A stretch of 64,000 nucleotides of DNA from Nannochloris sp. 'desiccata' (lineage: Eukaryota > Chlorophyta > Trebouxiophyceae > Chlorellales > Chlorellaceae). The notes under the pieces were generated by a model that did no database searches, was not told the DNA's origin, and saw only the letters and a program-made list of their open reading frames with translations. The DNA is taken from the NCBI GenBank assembly GCA_019044685.2, contig JAGTXX020000013.1, positions 372,001-436,000 on the forward strand, in the 5' to 3' direction. Of this stretch, positions 22,686 to 34,162 are shown one piece after another. Every line of letters starts with the position of its first letter. Position 1 is the stretch's first letter. A program made the translations under genes and the position numbers.

Positions 22686-23526
22686 ATGACAGCAATCAAC
22701 GTTACGAACGTCAACGTTCTTGACAACCCTAGCAAAGTCACGAATCCCCTGCAGTTTGAAATTCAATACGAATGCCTTGCAGATTTGGCTGACGGTAAGT
22801 ATTTTGGTTGCAAGCAGTTACTTCCATCCTGGACTGCCCCTTGTTCTAACACGTACGTAACCATGTTTCAAATTTGCGCAGACTTAGAATGGAAGCTAAC
22901 CTACGTCGGCTCCGCAGAGAGCGAAAAGTATGATCAAACTTTGGACGCTGTATTTGTTGGCCCTGTAGCTTGCGGCCAGTATCGCTTTGTCTTCCAAGCC
23001 GACCCTCCGGACTTTTCTAAGATTCCCTCTGATGATGTGGTGGGTGTCACCATCATTCTGCTGACATGCTCTTATCGCAATCAAGAATTCCTAAGAGTGG
23101 GGTACTATGTCAACAATGAATACGCAGAAGAAGAACTTAGGGACAACCCTCCTACCGAACCAAAGATAGATTTGTAAGTTCATGTCCAGATATCATTTTC
23201 CCAGCAAGATTGCGAACTTTGTTCGTTTCTGTATTTTATCTTTTCAAATTACCGCCAACTGGCCATTTAAACAACCTTTCTGAAACTCAACTCTTTTCCT
23301 TTTCAGATTATGGCGCAACATTCTGGCAGATAAGCCACGTGTCACAAAGTTCCCTATAGAATGGGACCAGGTCAAGGACGAGGCAGACGTTGGTGGAGAA
23401 CAGCAACTGGCTGGAGGAGAGCAGCAGCAGCAAGAAGGCGGCCAATTTGGTGTCGTGCCCTCAAGTGGTATGGAGGGCGCTACTCCTGTTAATGCCGGAG
23501 GTGATACAGACATGCAAATGGATTAG
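22686..23526 (+). CDS. ASF1: Histone chaperone ASF1
   Basis: Exons 22686..22794, 22882..23173 and 23307..23526 give 206 residues. ASF1 binds the H3-H4 dimer and hands it to CAF-1 or HIRA in chromatin assembly. The core is unmistakable: TNVNVLDNPSKVTNPLQFEI, then DLEWKLTYVGSAESEKYDQ, FVFQADPPD, VGVTIILLTCSYRNQEFLRV and GYYVNNEY. After the second intron come ILADKPRVTKF and the W of the histone-binding strand. The tail is Gln/Gly/Asp-rich, as in many ASF1 proteins. The first intron (87 nt) is a multiple of three with no stop, so if retained it would add 29 residues between two core strands; removing it restores the family length. Confidence 0.96.
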
Positions 23527-23800
23527 ATGTAGACGTAGGTTTACATAATTTACTGTTTAGGTAGAATATACTAGTTATTTCTTTTTCCATCCATCCCAAC
23601 CACCGCTGTCAACAAAAACAAATGAGCAGCTGGGTGTGCCCTTCATTTTCTATTACTGCGTTTATGCTTCCTTCCTCACTTTGCACATGCAATCAACAAT
23701 GTAATGCACGATGTGTTTGTTGGTTTTACAGACTAGAAGAGAGTAACAAACGAGTAAATACAAAAGGATAATGACAATTTAGCACTTTGTTGGTTTCTAT

Positions 23801-24782
23801 TTAGTTGGGCGGCGACTTCTGCTGCTGCTGGTTGATAAATTGCTGCTGTTGTAGAAGCATCTGGATTCGCATTTGTTGCAATTGCAATTGCTGCGGAGAT
23901 AAAGTTGCTCCTGCACCACCTTCTCCTGCAAGTTGTTGGCGTTGCTGCTGCTGCTGGTCCTGCTGCAACCGCAGCATGTGTTGTGCCGGACTAAGACCCC
24001 GCTGCTGTTGCTCTTGCTGTTGCTGTTGCGCTGTCAAACTTGCTGCTATAACATGTTGGTGATGCTGCCGTGCCGCTGCTTCTTGTATTAATCGAATCAT
24101 CTGCTGCTGTGTTGGCATAGCCCCAGTAGACGGTATCGGTGCTGCTGTTGCATCAGCTGCAGCTGCTGATCCTGCCCCTGTTGCCTCTCCAGACGCGAAA
24201 GTCGCCTCTTTGCCATTTTCTGCATTATTAGGCTTACTACCTTTCCCTGCTGCTGCCGCTGCTATTTCTGTTTCTGATGAAGGAAAGAGCTTGGATAACT
24301 TTTTTGGTAATAGAAAATAAAAAGACGTGTCGCCTATCTGTAGTAATGCTTTCGATCTTAGAGGAACAGGGCCATATTCTGGTTCATATAGAGAGCCATC
24401 TACCATCACGCCGTTACGACCTAACACTATAAGCTCAAATTGATCTGTAATCATGAGAAAATAAAGTAAGAATAGTCGAGAAATTGAACGGAAATTAAAT
24501 GTGGGAAGGAAGCGGCATTGAACATCTCTTAATAACGCCTTTCTCTCTCCTAGCTGGTTTTAGAGGGTCCAAACTTGACTTACTTGTATCAAAGTTGAAT
24601 ATAATCTTCGCATGTTGTCTAGAAACACTCATTGTTTCACCCATTATCACATCTGGAGTGTAATTTTTTGCCTTCCGCCCGAGAGTGATCTCATATTTTT
24701 TCACAAGGTAGTCGATACCATTGCCGACAAGGTGTGCAAATGCAACACGCTGCATACGAGCATCGTTTGCTGCTACTGGCAT
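23801..24782 (-). CDS. FHA-domain protein with glutamine-rich tail
   Basis: Exons 24782..24584 and 24444..23801 (139-nt intron) encode 280 residues. The forkhead-associated domain spans about residues 10-130. It contains the LGRK strand, MSVSRQHAKIIF (the phosphothreonine-binding Arg/Ser/His loop), then FELIVLGRNGVMVDG after the splice, and ends at LLQIGDTSFYFLLP. This fits phosphothreonine binding as in Fhl1/FHA2-type nuclear regulators. The remainder is Ala and Gln runs, encoded by CAG-rich sequence between 23816 and 24080. There is no forkhead DNA-binding domain. The start is the first ATG in frame, but a possible acceptor 14 nt upstream (CTCAG) leaves room for a 5' exon. Confidence 0.8.
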
Positions 24783-25114
24783 GCTTGGCAAAGGACGACT
24801 GAGGTAAAAATTCGCGTTTATATTACTTTATTTTTGAACTTCTGATTGATTGGTCGTCCAATCGGACAACCTTGCTATTCTTGAGGCGCCTGTTGCGCTG
24901 ATCAAGATTGGTGGCGGTACGGACTTCTCAAATATAAGAGTGTGAACTCTTGAATAAGCTTATATATTTCTAATTACAGAAAGGAAGCAGCAGGGACAGC
25001 GCGGTGCAAAACAATTTGTTTTCATGATATTTTAAAAACCAAAGCTCTTAATGACGATTTCATTCTTTAATCCATTAGCTCAAATGTACTGCTAACGATC
25101 GCGCGTCTGTAAAG
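24783..25114. other. Divergent promoter region
   Basis: About 330 bases with no gene seen, between the FHA gene and the RING gene. Confidence 0.5.
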
Positions 25115-26299
25115 ATGACTGAGCTTTCAGAAGAACTCGGCATTGAGGTGGAAGCATTGTCACATCTCTATGGTCCTGACGCCTTCACTGTTTCTTCTGA
25201 CGGGACTTCTACCACCCTATCAATTTTCTTGCTACCTAGACAATTAGATGGAGATCATGAAGCGTACGTTGCTGCCAAGCTTGTCCTCAAAATTGATAAT
25301 ATGTCCTACCCAACGACGGCAGCAACCACAATGTTAGAAGAGGCAAAGGGCCTCACAGACGCAGTTTGTACTGAAGTAGAAGCTACTCTACAAGCTGAAG
25401 CAGAGAATTTAGTCGGGGAAATGGTATTGGGCCACTTATGTGAGCTCACATTGGATCTATTAACAGAAAATAACCACCCTAATGGCACCTGCGCTTTTTG
25501 CTTAGAGGACCTAATTAGCCAGACTCAAGTACCGATGAATAATGGCAATTCTCCTTGTTATCAAGTTTTGAAGCTACCGTGTTTCCATTGTTTCCATATT
25601 CCTTGCTTCACTGCCTGGTTTCAATGGCAGCAAGCAGCAGAGGAAGCCGCTGCATCAGAGCCGGTATGCGCACCTGGGCAGGCACCATCGCCAGCTGGCC
25701 AAGATGTAGAATGCGACAATGGTTGGGTAGCTAAGACTGTATATACAATTAAATGTCCTAGTTGTCGATTAGAAGTACCTCCTACTGCATTACGTTACGC
25801 TTTACCTCAACTTCTAGGAGCAGTGAAAGAAAAAGAAAGAATAACAGCAGCACCAGCAGCACCGGTGGCAGCAACAAAACATTTCAAACCTAGTTGCAGC
25901 TCTGTGGCGACATGGAGTGCAGAGCACCCTAATGCAAAAGACGTGCTTTCTCCACAGTCCCTACAACAGCTACTAGATATGCAGCGTAAGTTTGAACAAG
26001 GTTTTAAACTACAGAAAGCTTGTAATGGTTTAGTGCAGGAAAATGTGGCTGTATCAGTGGCGGAACTTGAGGCTGCTGCTGCTGAGAGGAGACAACAGCA
26101 GCAGCAGCACCAAGAATTGAAAAAAGAGAACAAAGAAGACGCCTCGATTCCTAGTAAGGGTTCCCTCCGTGAAGGTGGACGCAGAGCTGGCGGTGATAGA
26201 GGGAGAGGTGTATCAGGAAGAGGGGCTGGACGGTGGCGGGGCATTGGCAGTAAAAGGAGAGGGGGTCAATCACGTCCTGCACCTGCTTCTTCCCAATAG
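25115..26299 (+). CDS. RWD-RING E3 ubiquitin ligase, RNF25-like
   Basis: Intronless, 394 residues. The N-terminal RWD domain (residues ~5-110) begins LGIEVEALSHLYG and has the family's KIDNMSYPTTA segment. A RING follows: CAFCLEDL (about 128-135), then LPCFHCFHIPCFTAWF, then CPSCR after a long acidic insert. This matches RNF25/AO7, an E3 with a wide gap before the last cysteine pair. Such ligases attach ubiquitin with E2 partners; RNF25 acts in translation-stress ubiquitylation in animals. The C-terminus is Glu/Gln-rich, then Arg/Gly-rich (GDRGRGVSGRG), suggesting RNA contact. Confidence 0.85.
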   Translation: MTELSEELGIEVEALSHLYGPDAFTVSSDGTSTTLSIFLLPRQLDGDHEAYVAAKLVLKIDNMSYPTTAATTMLEEAKGLTDAVCTEVEATLQAEAENLVGEMVLGHLCELTLDLLTENNHPNGTCAFCLEDLISQTQVPMNNGNSPCYQVLKLPCFHCFHIPCFTAWFQWQQAAEEAAASEPVCAPGQAPSPAGQDVECDNGWVAKTVYTIKCPSCRLEVPPTALRYALPQLLGAVKEKERITAAPAAPVAATKHFKPSCSSVATWSAEHPNAKDVLSPQSLQQLLDMQRKFEQGFKLQKACNGLVQENVAVSVAELEAAAAERRQQQQQHQELKKENKEDASIPSKGSLREGGRRAGGDRGRGVSGRGAGRWRGIGSKRRGGQSRPAPASSQ

Positions 26300-26425
26300 A
26301 AATCTTAATACGCCCCTTTGTTTGTTTGCCTCTTTACATTTCATTATTACTAGTATTTCAAAACTTTAATATCATTCATTCTTATAGCGGCAAATTTTTC
26401 ATAACTCTTTTGGGTGGCAAATGTT

Positions 26426-26926
26426 TCATAACCCTTTAGGGTGCACGATAGCCAACGGTCTCTTACAGTTCTTCATAACATAGGCAGCCACACTCCCAAC
26501 TTCGCCAGCCCATCTATCCCGCTCGGTTGGTTTATTATGTGCCGCCAAAACAATCATCACAGCATCCCTCTCATCCGTACACTTTAAAATCAAGTCTCCT
26601 ACATGTTTGGGTGTTGCATCTGTTCTATCTGCGTATAAGTGCAGCTCGTACGGCACCATTTTCGTTTTTAAAATCGGTAAATAGCGATGTTCGATTGCTT
26701 TTTTTGCCGCTGTAATGACTTCCTTCTCGTGGTGACCTCCTGGTTGTGCAAAGGTGAATGATGTTCCAGGAGCTGCGTGGTGGATCTCTAAAGGTGGTTT
26801 CATAGACTTAATCACGTAGATTAAGTGGAAAACATCACCCTCTCGATAGACTTCGTTGACCGCCCATCGAGTTGCTTCAGCTGCAGCAGGGGTATCCTCT
26901 GCACAGATGGCGATGCGCCGTTTCAT
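26426..26926 (-). CDS. Universal stress protein (USP) family
   Basis: Intronless, 166 residues, one USP domain. It begins RRIAICAEDTPAAAEATRWA, the typical first strand and helix, followed by FHLIYVIKS. The C-terminal ATP-loop region reads VMIVLAAHNKPTERDRWAGE then VGSVAAYVMKNCKRPLAIVHP. The last serine and the VA-Y helix are kept, but the first glycine of the usual G-2x-G-9x-G(S/T) is replaced by His/Asn, so nucleotide binding is uncertain. Plant-like single-domain USPs are cytosolic stress proteins. Confidence 0.85.
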   Translation of the reverse strand: MKRRIAICAEDTPAAAEATRWAVNEVYREGDVFHLIYVIKSMKPPLEIHHAAPGTSFTFAQPGGHHEKEVITAAKKAIEHRYLPILKTKMVPYELHLYADRTDATPKHVGDLILKCTDERDAVMIVLAAHNKPTERDRWAGEVGSVAAYVMKNCKRPLAIVHPKGL

Positions 26927-27402
26927 TGTATTATGGTGGTATAGTGTATTGAGGAGGGTGGATGTAAGGTTTGGTTAAGGTATTGAAACTCCGAAACAAA
27001 AATAGGATGAAATATGATTTGGAATTGAAAAGCGTGAGATTTATAGGGTCTTTATGTTATTAGGCCTCAATTCAATGCGGATGTGATGCCATTTAATGTT
27101 GTTTTCGTAAACAAGTGTATAATTTTTTATGCTGGTCTGACTAGGGGTTGCAAGTTGCAACCCTTTGGCCACCATTCTCTTTGCCAGCAATTGGCGCCTT
27201 CTGCCCAATCCATATTCTCCACTATTGTGTGCTATAAGTTTACATGGACGTCGCTGTATGTTCAATGATCATCAACTAGCATACCAAACCGTGCCCCATG
27301 ACGAAAATAATAACGAAAAAAAATAATTACGTGAAAGTTTTTTTGACCCTGTGCTCTTGAAAGAGCATCGGGAAAAATAAAAAAAACAATTTTGTTCTTC
27401 TT
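26927..27402. other. Intergenic, nothing recognised
   Basis: About 475 AT-rich bases between two genes on the same strand. Confidence 0.5.
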
Positions 27403-28667
27403 CTAATTCTCTGCTGCTTCTCTCGCAGGAGACATAATCCCATCAGCAGCATCTTCATGCTCTGCTTCAATAGGCATCAAATGAATCCTGCTCAACTCAT
27501 ACTTCTTTTCCCTAATAACTACTGAATCTTTGCCCCATTGCAACTCTTCCCACTGCAGTCCATCAAACTCCACCGTCACATGATCAGCAGGTAAGGGCAC
27601 ACCCGCAGCACGCGAAGCACGGGCAGTCAACGCTTTCTTACACTTGGCAAATTTGAATACCTCTTGATTAGAGCCGTTGTCGTTGGGGCCATTAGAGCGA
27701 CTGACCTCATAGCGGGTGGTGTGTGATTCCAAGTACAAGACGTGAGTATGCAATCGAGAAGATGTCCAGTCGTGTGGTTTTAATCCCCGATCGCAGATAG
27801 CAGTGGGTGTGTACTTTGTCCATGGTTCATTGACCAAATTGAAAATGACCGTGACTTCTTGGACGTGACGTTGACGCGCAGCAGGTCCAGCAGCAGAACG
27901 GGTGACCATGCGTTCAAGATGGGATGGTGCAAAGGTAGCTGCTGAGGCAGGTGGGCCTGTGGATGTAGGCGACAGGTCGTATGTGTTTCCAGTACGGGTT
28001 ACAATCCATGCTTTTTCAACAGCGTATGCACAGCCGTTGGTCGCAGCAGACCAAGCCCGGGATCGAATTGAATTTCTGGCGGTGGAGGAGTAGGATGGCT
28101 GTGCAGGGAGGGGGGTTACGACAACACGGACCTCGGCGACATCACGGACAGGCTGGGTTACTGTATGGTGGATGTATCCGTAATGCATTAACACAGCAAC
28201 AAGGTCAGAATCCGAGGTATATGTATCACTACCCCACAATTGGCGGGACCTAACTTGACGATTTTGAGAGGTGAGGTACTGAACAGGGATGCGGACCTCA
28301 ACAGACTGAGGGCCATCTCCCTCACCTTTTAAAAACGCGCTGAGCTCGTGGAGAGGCTCTCCTTCCTTGTACATAATCATAGGCAGGCGAGGACCTGTGC
28401 ATAAGAAACAGAAGGGTGATTGAGAATCAGCAAGCAGAAGAAAAACATTGGTAGGTCGCTAGGAGGGCAAGCAGCCTGATAAGCATCGTATGATTCACTA
28501 TGCAATTTCTTAGGCAAGTTCCTGTGCTCTGAACATTTATACTTAACGCCGTAGCAGCAGCTTATACCTCTGCACCTACCTTGCTTTTTGACAATTCCTG
28601 GAGCAGCATCCAGGCGTGCAACCTTGCCGTTTGCCCCGTTCAAGCTTTCTCCAGGACGCTTCGACAT
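27403..28667 (-). CDS. Rxt3-domain protein of a histone deacetylase complex
   Basis: Exons 28667..28580 and 28394..27403 (185-nt intron) encode 359 residues. The Rxt3 domain is seen in VEVRIPVQYLTSQNRQVRSR, then LWGSDTYTSDSDLVAVLMHYGYI. In fungi Rxt3 belongs to the Rpd3L histone deacetylase complex. The following region has beta-rich segments ending with VTVEFDGLQWEELQWGKDSV. The short first exon gives a basic Ser/Gly N-terminus (MSKRPGESLNG). A chromatin role is inferred from the domain only. Confidence 0.8.
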
Positions 28668-29315
28668 ATCTATAAGGCCAGATGATCTCACGGTGGCGTG
28701 TGAAGAAATTTCCTAATTGGAGATTATTATAAGCTATATTTTAAATTGACCTTGGAGCACAGAACACGCTGCCACTTGATTTCGTAGTGCTGTCTATAAA
28801 CTGAAACAACGGATGACAGACATGTAAAGTATAGATCATATAAAATATTTTGCCCACCATCGGAGCTTTGAATTTCTGAAAACCAAATTGTTGCAACCAA
28901 ATTGAAAGTACTGACCCTGGAATTCAATTGAAAACAGCAATGGAGTTTGACAGTTTGTTACAGCGTGGGGTAATATCTATAAGCAGGGAAAGGGTAAAAC
29001 AGCAATCATTTAAATGGAAGAGAAAGAAAATCAGAGAAGAGGAGCGAGCATGGGGCAGAGAGAGAGGGAAAGAAAAGAAAAATCAAACAAAATTTTGGAG
29101 ACGAGGCCTCTCTCGGGGGGGAGTAAAAACGAAAAAAGAAGGATAGTCTCTCTCTCCTCCCCTTGTTTCTTAAATGCCAACAACTACAACCATAGTATTC
29201 TTTTCATAGTTACTAATTTTTCATTTTGCTCGAATGATAAAAATGTAATTTTATATTGTTGAAAGAAAAAGACTTTCAAATTTTATTTCAAGCGGGTGAA
29301 ACAAAACTACGTTTT
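28668..29315. other. Intergenic, nothing recognised
   Basis: About 650 bases, with a purine-rich patch at 29000-29100. Open frames inside are low complexity (Arg/Lys/Glu) and unsupported. Confidence 0.5.
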
Positions 29316-30264
29316 CTAAGCTTCCACAGGGGCATCAGAAGCAGGGGTAGCATCACCGCCAGCTGCTTTAGCAGCCTTTGCTGCTGCCCTCTCTGCTGTC
29401 TTCCTCTTCTCGCGCTCAATAAACTCCTTCATGATCTCCTTTGCAGCCTTGAGCTTGGAAAGCACACCCTTGTAAGTCAACAGGTCTGCATTCACACGCT
29501 CCTGAGGGATGCCCAGAGCAGCAACAACAGCTCCCAAAGCCTTGGGATCTTTACCGCCAGCAAGCTCAAGCATTCTGAATAATCCAATTGCGAAGAACTT
29601 GGTGTATAAGAAACTGTTGGCCTTGCAAGCTTCAGCAACCTTGGCAAGAACTTTTTGGCCTTCTGAGCCGTCAGCATTGGGTGTTACAGCTTCAGGAGAG
29701 GCACCACGAGCCCATTCTTCAAGCTTGGAAGCGTCAGCGCGGTACTGTTTAGGGTCTTCCTGAAGTGCGGTGATGAATGCAGTAAAGACCTCATCGCGTT
29801 CGCCATCAGGAAGTCCAGCAAGCACTTGATCAAAGATTGAGCACACTCCGAGAGCAGTGACTTCGCTGTATTTGTAGTTTTTATTCCAGCGGAATAAATG
29901 CTGCTGGACGAGAAGTTCCTGAATGACAGTACTGTAGATGGCAGGGAGAGGCTTAGGGAAAGCAGTGACGAAGCTCTGCTTGGCATCAGCGACTGTGGGA
30001 GGGGACCAGTCGGCCATGGCCACAGAGTGAACAGAAGCAGTGCGGGGAGCGACCTTGCAGAATGCAGGGCGACGCAGCTGGTTGATCCTGCAAAATAGAA
30101 AGTGCAAATGTAGTGAGGAAGGGCAATGCATTTAAAAAGACGGTGTGATGGGCGCATTATAAGGCATGGGTGTTCTTGGTGGGTTGATGTCGGCATTGAT
30201 CTTACCTTGCTGCGCGAGGCACCACGGCTGATCCAATCATACTAGGGCAAATTGTCTTCTGCAT
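29316..30264 (-). CDS. THF1: THYLAKOID FORMATION1 / Psb29 homologue, plastid
   Basis: Exons 30264..30206 and 30087..29316 (118-nt intron) give 276 residues. The mature part begins WSPPTVADAKQSFVTAFPKP and contains YSTVIQELLVQQHLFRWN, YKYSEVTALGVCSIFDQVL and TAFITALQEDPKQYR, all characteristic of THF1/Psb29. The family acts in photosystem II biogenesis and FtsH-mediated PSII repair. Residues 1-46 are Arg/Ala/Ser-rich and free of acidic residues, as in a transit peptide, with no signal peptide ahead of it; this favours a primary plastid. The last helix (EFIEREKRKTAERAAAKAAK) is the family's charged coiled coil. Confidence 0.95.
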
Positions 30265-31098
30265 TTTGATATCAATTAAGGGGAGATTCAAAGCCAACAC
30301 GAGCACTTTTAATCTTAGAGCCACAGACGATTGCTTTGGAGCAAAATGTGTGTGGTGTAAGGCTTTGAAACTAGGTTCTATGCACGCAAGATGCAGTTTT
30401 ATAGTCCAAAGTAAATAAATTGTGGGAAATTATTGTGCATTCTCTGCCTAGCAGCTAGCTGATGAGGGCTCAACCTTGCTTCAGTCCTGCAAGAGCCCAC
30501 CCACAAGTTTCTGCAAAGCCTTGAATTGAAGATTTGCTTATCGCAAGAGCTCCAACAAAGAACTTTTTCGACAGCCAATCTGGCAATCTAGTCTACCTTA
30601 CACGCTGTAGGTGTGTTTCAAGAATGTTTTACAAGACTGGCAATTTAAATTTAGGAAGGCAAAAACAAAATAAGCGAAGATGAAAAGCTGACAGGCGGCA
30701 GCGGCAACAGCATGGTTGTTGGACTAAAACAATGGCAAGAACCCCATTAATTCATGACCAAATAACCCAAATTAATTGCATCTACTACTCCACAGCAGCT
30801 GTACAACGCTCGGAGGCGTGGATAAAAGAACTAAACAGAGAAAAACAAAAGAAAATGATCAGAAGGAGAAAAGAAACGGAGAAAAGGAGGAGAGAGAGAC
30901 ATCGCACAGAAAAAGTTATAATTTTTTTTAATATAAAAAGTTGGCTCAGCAACACATATGAGCAAGAAAGAATGTATTATAAATCGTATATTTGAACATT
31001 CTGATGTTCCATCGTATCAGTATCAAGAGAGAAAAGAGTTTTAAAACAAAAAAGAAAGTCAATCTTCTTCTTTTTCTTTCCACCTAGGCTATAAACAT
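30265..31098. other. Long intergenic region, nothing recognised
   Basis: About 830 AT-rich bases containing the THF1 promoter and the pyruvate kinase 3' end. A purine-rich open frame (30732-30995) has no protein-like composition. Confidence 0.5.
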
Positions 31099-33334
31099 CT
31101 AATGGCTAAAACCATTAGGAACGTCTCCATTTGCCTTAAATTCAGACGGTTTCACCACAAAAGAGTTCGTAGTACCCAACAACACGGAATGTCGGGTCCT
31201 CATAGCACCATCGTCTTCATCCTCAACGTGCTGTCCTGTGGCCTTTAGCAATTCCAACAAACTCTTAGGACGAATATTCTTAATGCCAGACCCCCCTTCA
31301 TCTAAAGTAACAACCTTTAAAATGAATTCTTTCTTTTCCGTACGGGAAAGTACGACCACGTGATCGTGAGGTTTGACTATTCCATTTTGAGCGGCCATCA
31401 AGACTGCTTCCTCAAGAAGACCCTCTCCGGCTGAGGGGGCAGGCGCAGCAAGGACAGGCATGAGTCCATAGGTAATAAGAGATTGACGAGCGGTAGAACG
31501 ACCTTCCAATACCCACTTCATACCATCACGTTTTAAATAAGGGACAACCAAGGTCATGATGGGCTGCCGAGGACGATACTTAGCCACCAAGGATGCAGTT
31601 TTGCCTGAATAGGTAACTACAATAATCAACGCAGCGCCCACTTTATCGGCAGTTTTGACAGCAGCTCCGGCAATACTTTCCAGCTTTTGACTGTACGAAA
31701 TACGACCCCCACCAGGTCCCAGGCGAGTACCAGAGCCGACCCGAGTCAAATTTGCAGAAGAAAATGCAAACCCGATGTTAGCTTCAGAAGAAAATGAAGT
31801 TTGAGATAAGGTACGGTTCAAACCACCACCACCACGCATAGGAGCAACGTCATTGTCAGTCTCATTTGCATCTTTTGTAGCCATCAACGTGTATTCAGAC
31901 TCGACAGCAAGGTGTTCGAAATGGTTCTCATGGTCGAAAACATCTTCCGCCTCACGGCAAATAGCAACGGCGGTACGGACAGTTTCGAGGCCGTACTTAC
32001 CGCGGTAGGTCTCAGCACCAAGTAGTATACCGTCAACACCGTCAAGAACAGCGTTTGCGATGTCGGTCGCTTCAGCACGGGTAGGGCGAGGGGTGGACAC
32101 CATGGTGTCACAGACACGAGTGATAATAACAGGCTTCCCAAGGATGGCGCAGGTAGAGGCCATAGCCTTTTGCACCATGGCCATCTTCTCCACATTGACA
32201 TCTAAACCCAAGTTTCCACGGGAAACGATAACGCCATCTGAAGAGTGAGCCAGAGACCTAAAATTCATTAAAGATTGACGAGTCTCGCATTTCGCAATAA
32301 CCTTGGTGTTGTCTTGACCGATGGAATTCAGAAATTCGCGCGCTTCGTTGATATCGTCAGGAGAGCGGCAATACGATAATGACACGAAATCAATTTCGAA
32401 TTCAGAAGCCAAGACCTGGACAGCTTGACGATCGAAATCAGTCAAACATGGCAAGTCATTTTGCAAATTGGAAAGACCTTCAGTTGACCTTTCCTGATGG
32501 AATATGGTAAGTAACCCATCTAAATGGCATCCATTCTTTGCCAAACAGACAACTTCAGTTGCGTTGACTTCCTCAACTTCCATAAACAGAGAAGAATTTT
32601 CAGCTCCTGTCACCAAATAGCGCCCAACGAAAATAGAATCTCCTTCTTGGCACATGGCGCAGAACTTAGGGTAGGTCACAGGGAATACAGTGCTTGTACA
32701 CTCTGCATTAGGATCTGTGGTAATGGTAATACGCTGTCCAGCTTCAATTTCCAATTGATCAAAGATTCCCGGCCAGCCATTTTCGTCAACTCCATATTTA
32801 CGACGAATCATAATTTCACGACCCAAAGAATCAAGCATAACGGCACATAAACGACGGGTACGACGCATAGCTTCGTTGAGGTTTTGAAGGGATAAGCGGT
32901 GATATTCAATGGGGGCCCACGTTAAATCAATACGGGCACAGGTGGCACCGGCCTCTAAGAGCTCGCATAAAGCATCCACGGTCTGGCACGCAGGACCCAC
33001 AGTAACCACCACTGCAATATTTGATAAGGGGTGTGATGATGTTAGAGATTTGTGGGGGTTAGTTAGGTATAAAAAAGCAAACCCAGGTCAAGAAAGGGGC
33101 GGAAAGAGAGGGCATGGCATGTGTTCGACAGAAACACGAAATTTTCACATGAATACGCAAGGCACGCTCCTTGCAGTCTTGTTAAAAAATATGAAAAGCT
33201 TAATACGAGAGTAGGATGAGCTTACATTTCGTTTTGCTATATACATTATCATCATTGCTGGAATGCAGCACCTGCCCTAAGTCATTATTTTTAAATACGT
33301 GGGTTTTGGCCTTTGTAATATGGCGAGTAGCCAT
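31099..33334 (-). CDS. Pyruvate kinase, plant cytosolic type
   Basis: Exons 33334..33226 and 33011..31099 (214-nt intron) encode 673 residues. The splice completes SKTKLVVTVGPACQT, the start of the catalytic barrel. Catalytic segments are of the plant cytosolic subtype: CAVMLDSLGREI, KCET (active-site Lys and Glu), VSRGNLGLD, PRPTRAEATDIANAVLDG and LLGAETYRG. The enzyme makes pyruvate and ATP from phosphoenolpyruvate and ADP. The protein is ~150 residues longer than usual. A Ser/Gly-rich insert of about 75 residues separates the barrel from the C-domain (around residues 415-490), and there is a 35-residue leader. No plastid transit peptide is evident, so it is probably cytosolic. Confidence 0.93.
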
Positions 33335-33841
33335 TGTTGCGATATTAAGCGGGGTTTATGGGGATAGAAATGCAGGCGGCCGTGACAGATTTAGAAGTCA
33401 GAGCCTGCTGAGATGGGTAGCGAAAACCTTCCGAGAGGGGTGGTGTATGTTTTGCAGCTTTGCTAAGATGTTTATTGAGTAACGAAATATTATCAAGAAT
33501 ATGCAGTCGTGTCAATGTGCTTCTATAGAGGGCGTCTTTGCTTGGGAGAGCCCTGGATCAGCCAGAAAGACATGGCAGTAAAGAAAGGGGTTAATCTCAA
33601 TTAGGGTTTTAGGGTTTGAATTAGAAAGGAATCAAACGTGGAAAAAAATTCCTTGGAAGCTGAAGTCGCGTTATATGGCGCAGACCCGGCTATTCTACAG
33701 CATTATTTTCCTTTCAACTATATATTTTAGGCTAAACTTCACATCAAAGAAGCGAGCAATCCATCAAACGTCTTTTGACTCGCCTTTGCCAGTTTCTTCA
33801 ACTTCCATCGCAACGCGGTTTTTTCCTAGACACGGGAAATA
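33335..33841. other. Divergent promoter region with telomere-like repeat
   Basis: About 500 bases between pyruvate kinase and the small gene at 33842; includes two TTTTAGGG-like units at 33601-33617. Confidence 0.5.
33601..33617 (+). promoter_or_regulatory. Telobox-like element
   Basis: Two overlapping telomere-like units (TTAGGG followed by TTTTAGGGTTT) lie about 225 bases upstream of the next start codon. In plants the reverse complement, AAACCCTAA, is the telo-box of growth-related promoters. Function here is inference. Confidence 0.4.
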
Positions 33842-34162
33842 ATGCAACAATCAACGCATTCTATACAAACATCGGTTCCAATGCCAAAGCCAGTCAAGCC
33901 TGTTGTGCGCCAAGCAGCAGGCAAGAACAACATTAGACCCACGACTGCTAAAAACTCGCATGCACATGCCCCTGCTTCTGCCTCGTCAGCTGCAAATACC
34001 GCTGCCAAGGCATCTCTAGTTGCTGCTGTGGCTGTCCTCAATGCTAATGATGCCCCTGCTGAGCTCGCTGAAAATGCCGTCATTATTGAGACCCCGGGCC
34101 GGTCAGACACCGAGTGCAAGCAAAAAGTTGGTGCTCTATTAAGAGAATGGGACTGGAATTAA
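33842..34162 (+). CDS. Small hypothetical protein, Ala/Pro/Asn-rich
   Basis: Intronless open frame of 106 residues that I do not recognise. The first 45 residues are Pro/Lys/Thr/Asn-rich and disordered. The middle is an Ala-rich helix (KASLVAAVAVLNAND), and the end (CKQKVGALLREWDWN) is amphipathic. Alanine codon use looks like the neighbours'. The start is the first ATG after a likely 5' UTR, and an upstream telobox-like element supports a real promoter. Coding status is likely but not certain. Confidence 0.5.
   Translation: MQQSTHSIQTSVPMPKPVKPVVRQAAGKNNIRPTTAKNSHAHAPASASSAANTAAKASLVAAVAVLNANDAPAELAENAVIIETPGRSDTECKQKVGALLREWDWN

Noticed and set aside
30732..30995. 87-codon plus-strand frame rich in Lys, Arg and Glu
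   Set aside because: Purine-rich low-complexity DNA; no conserved motif or splice context.
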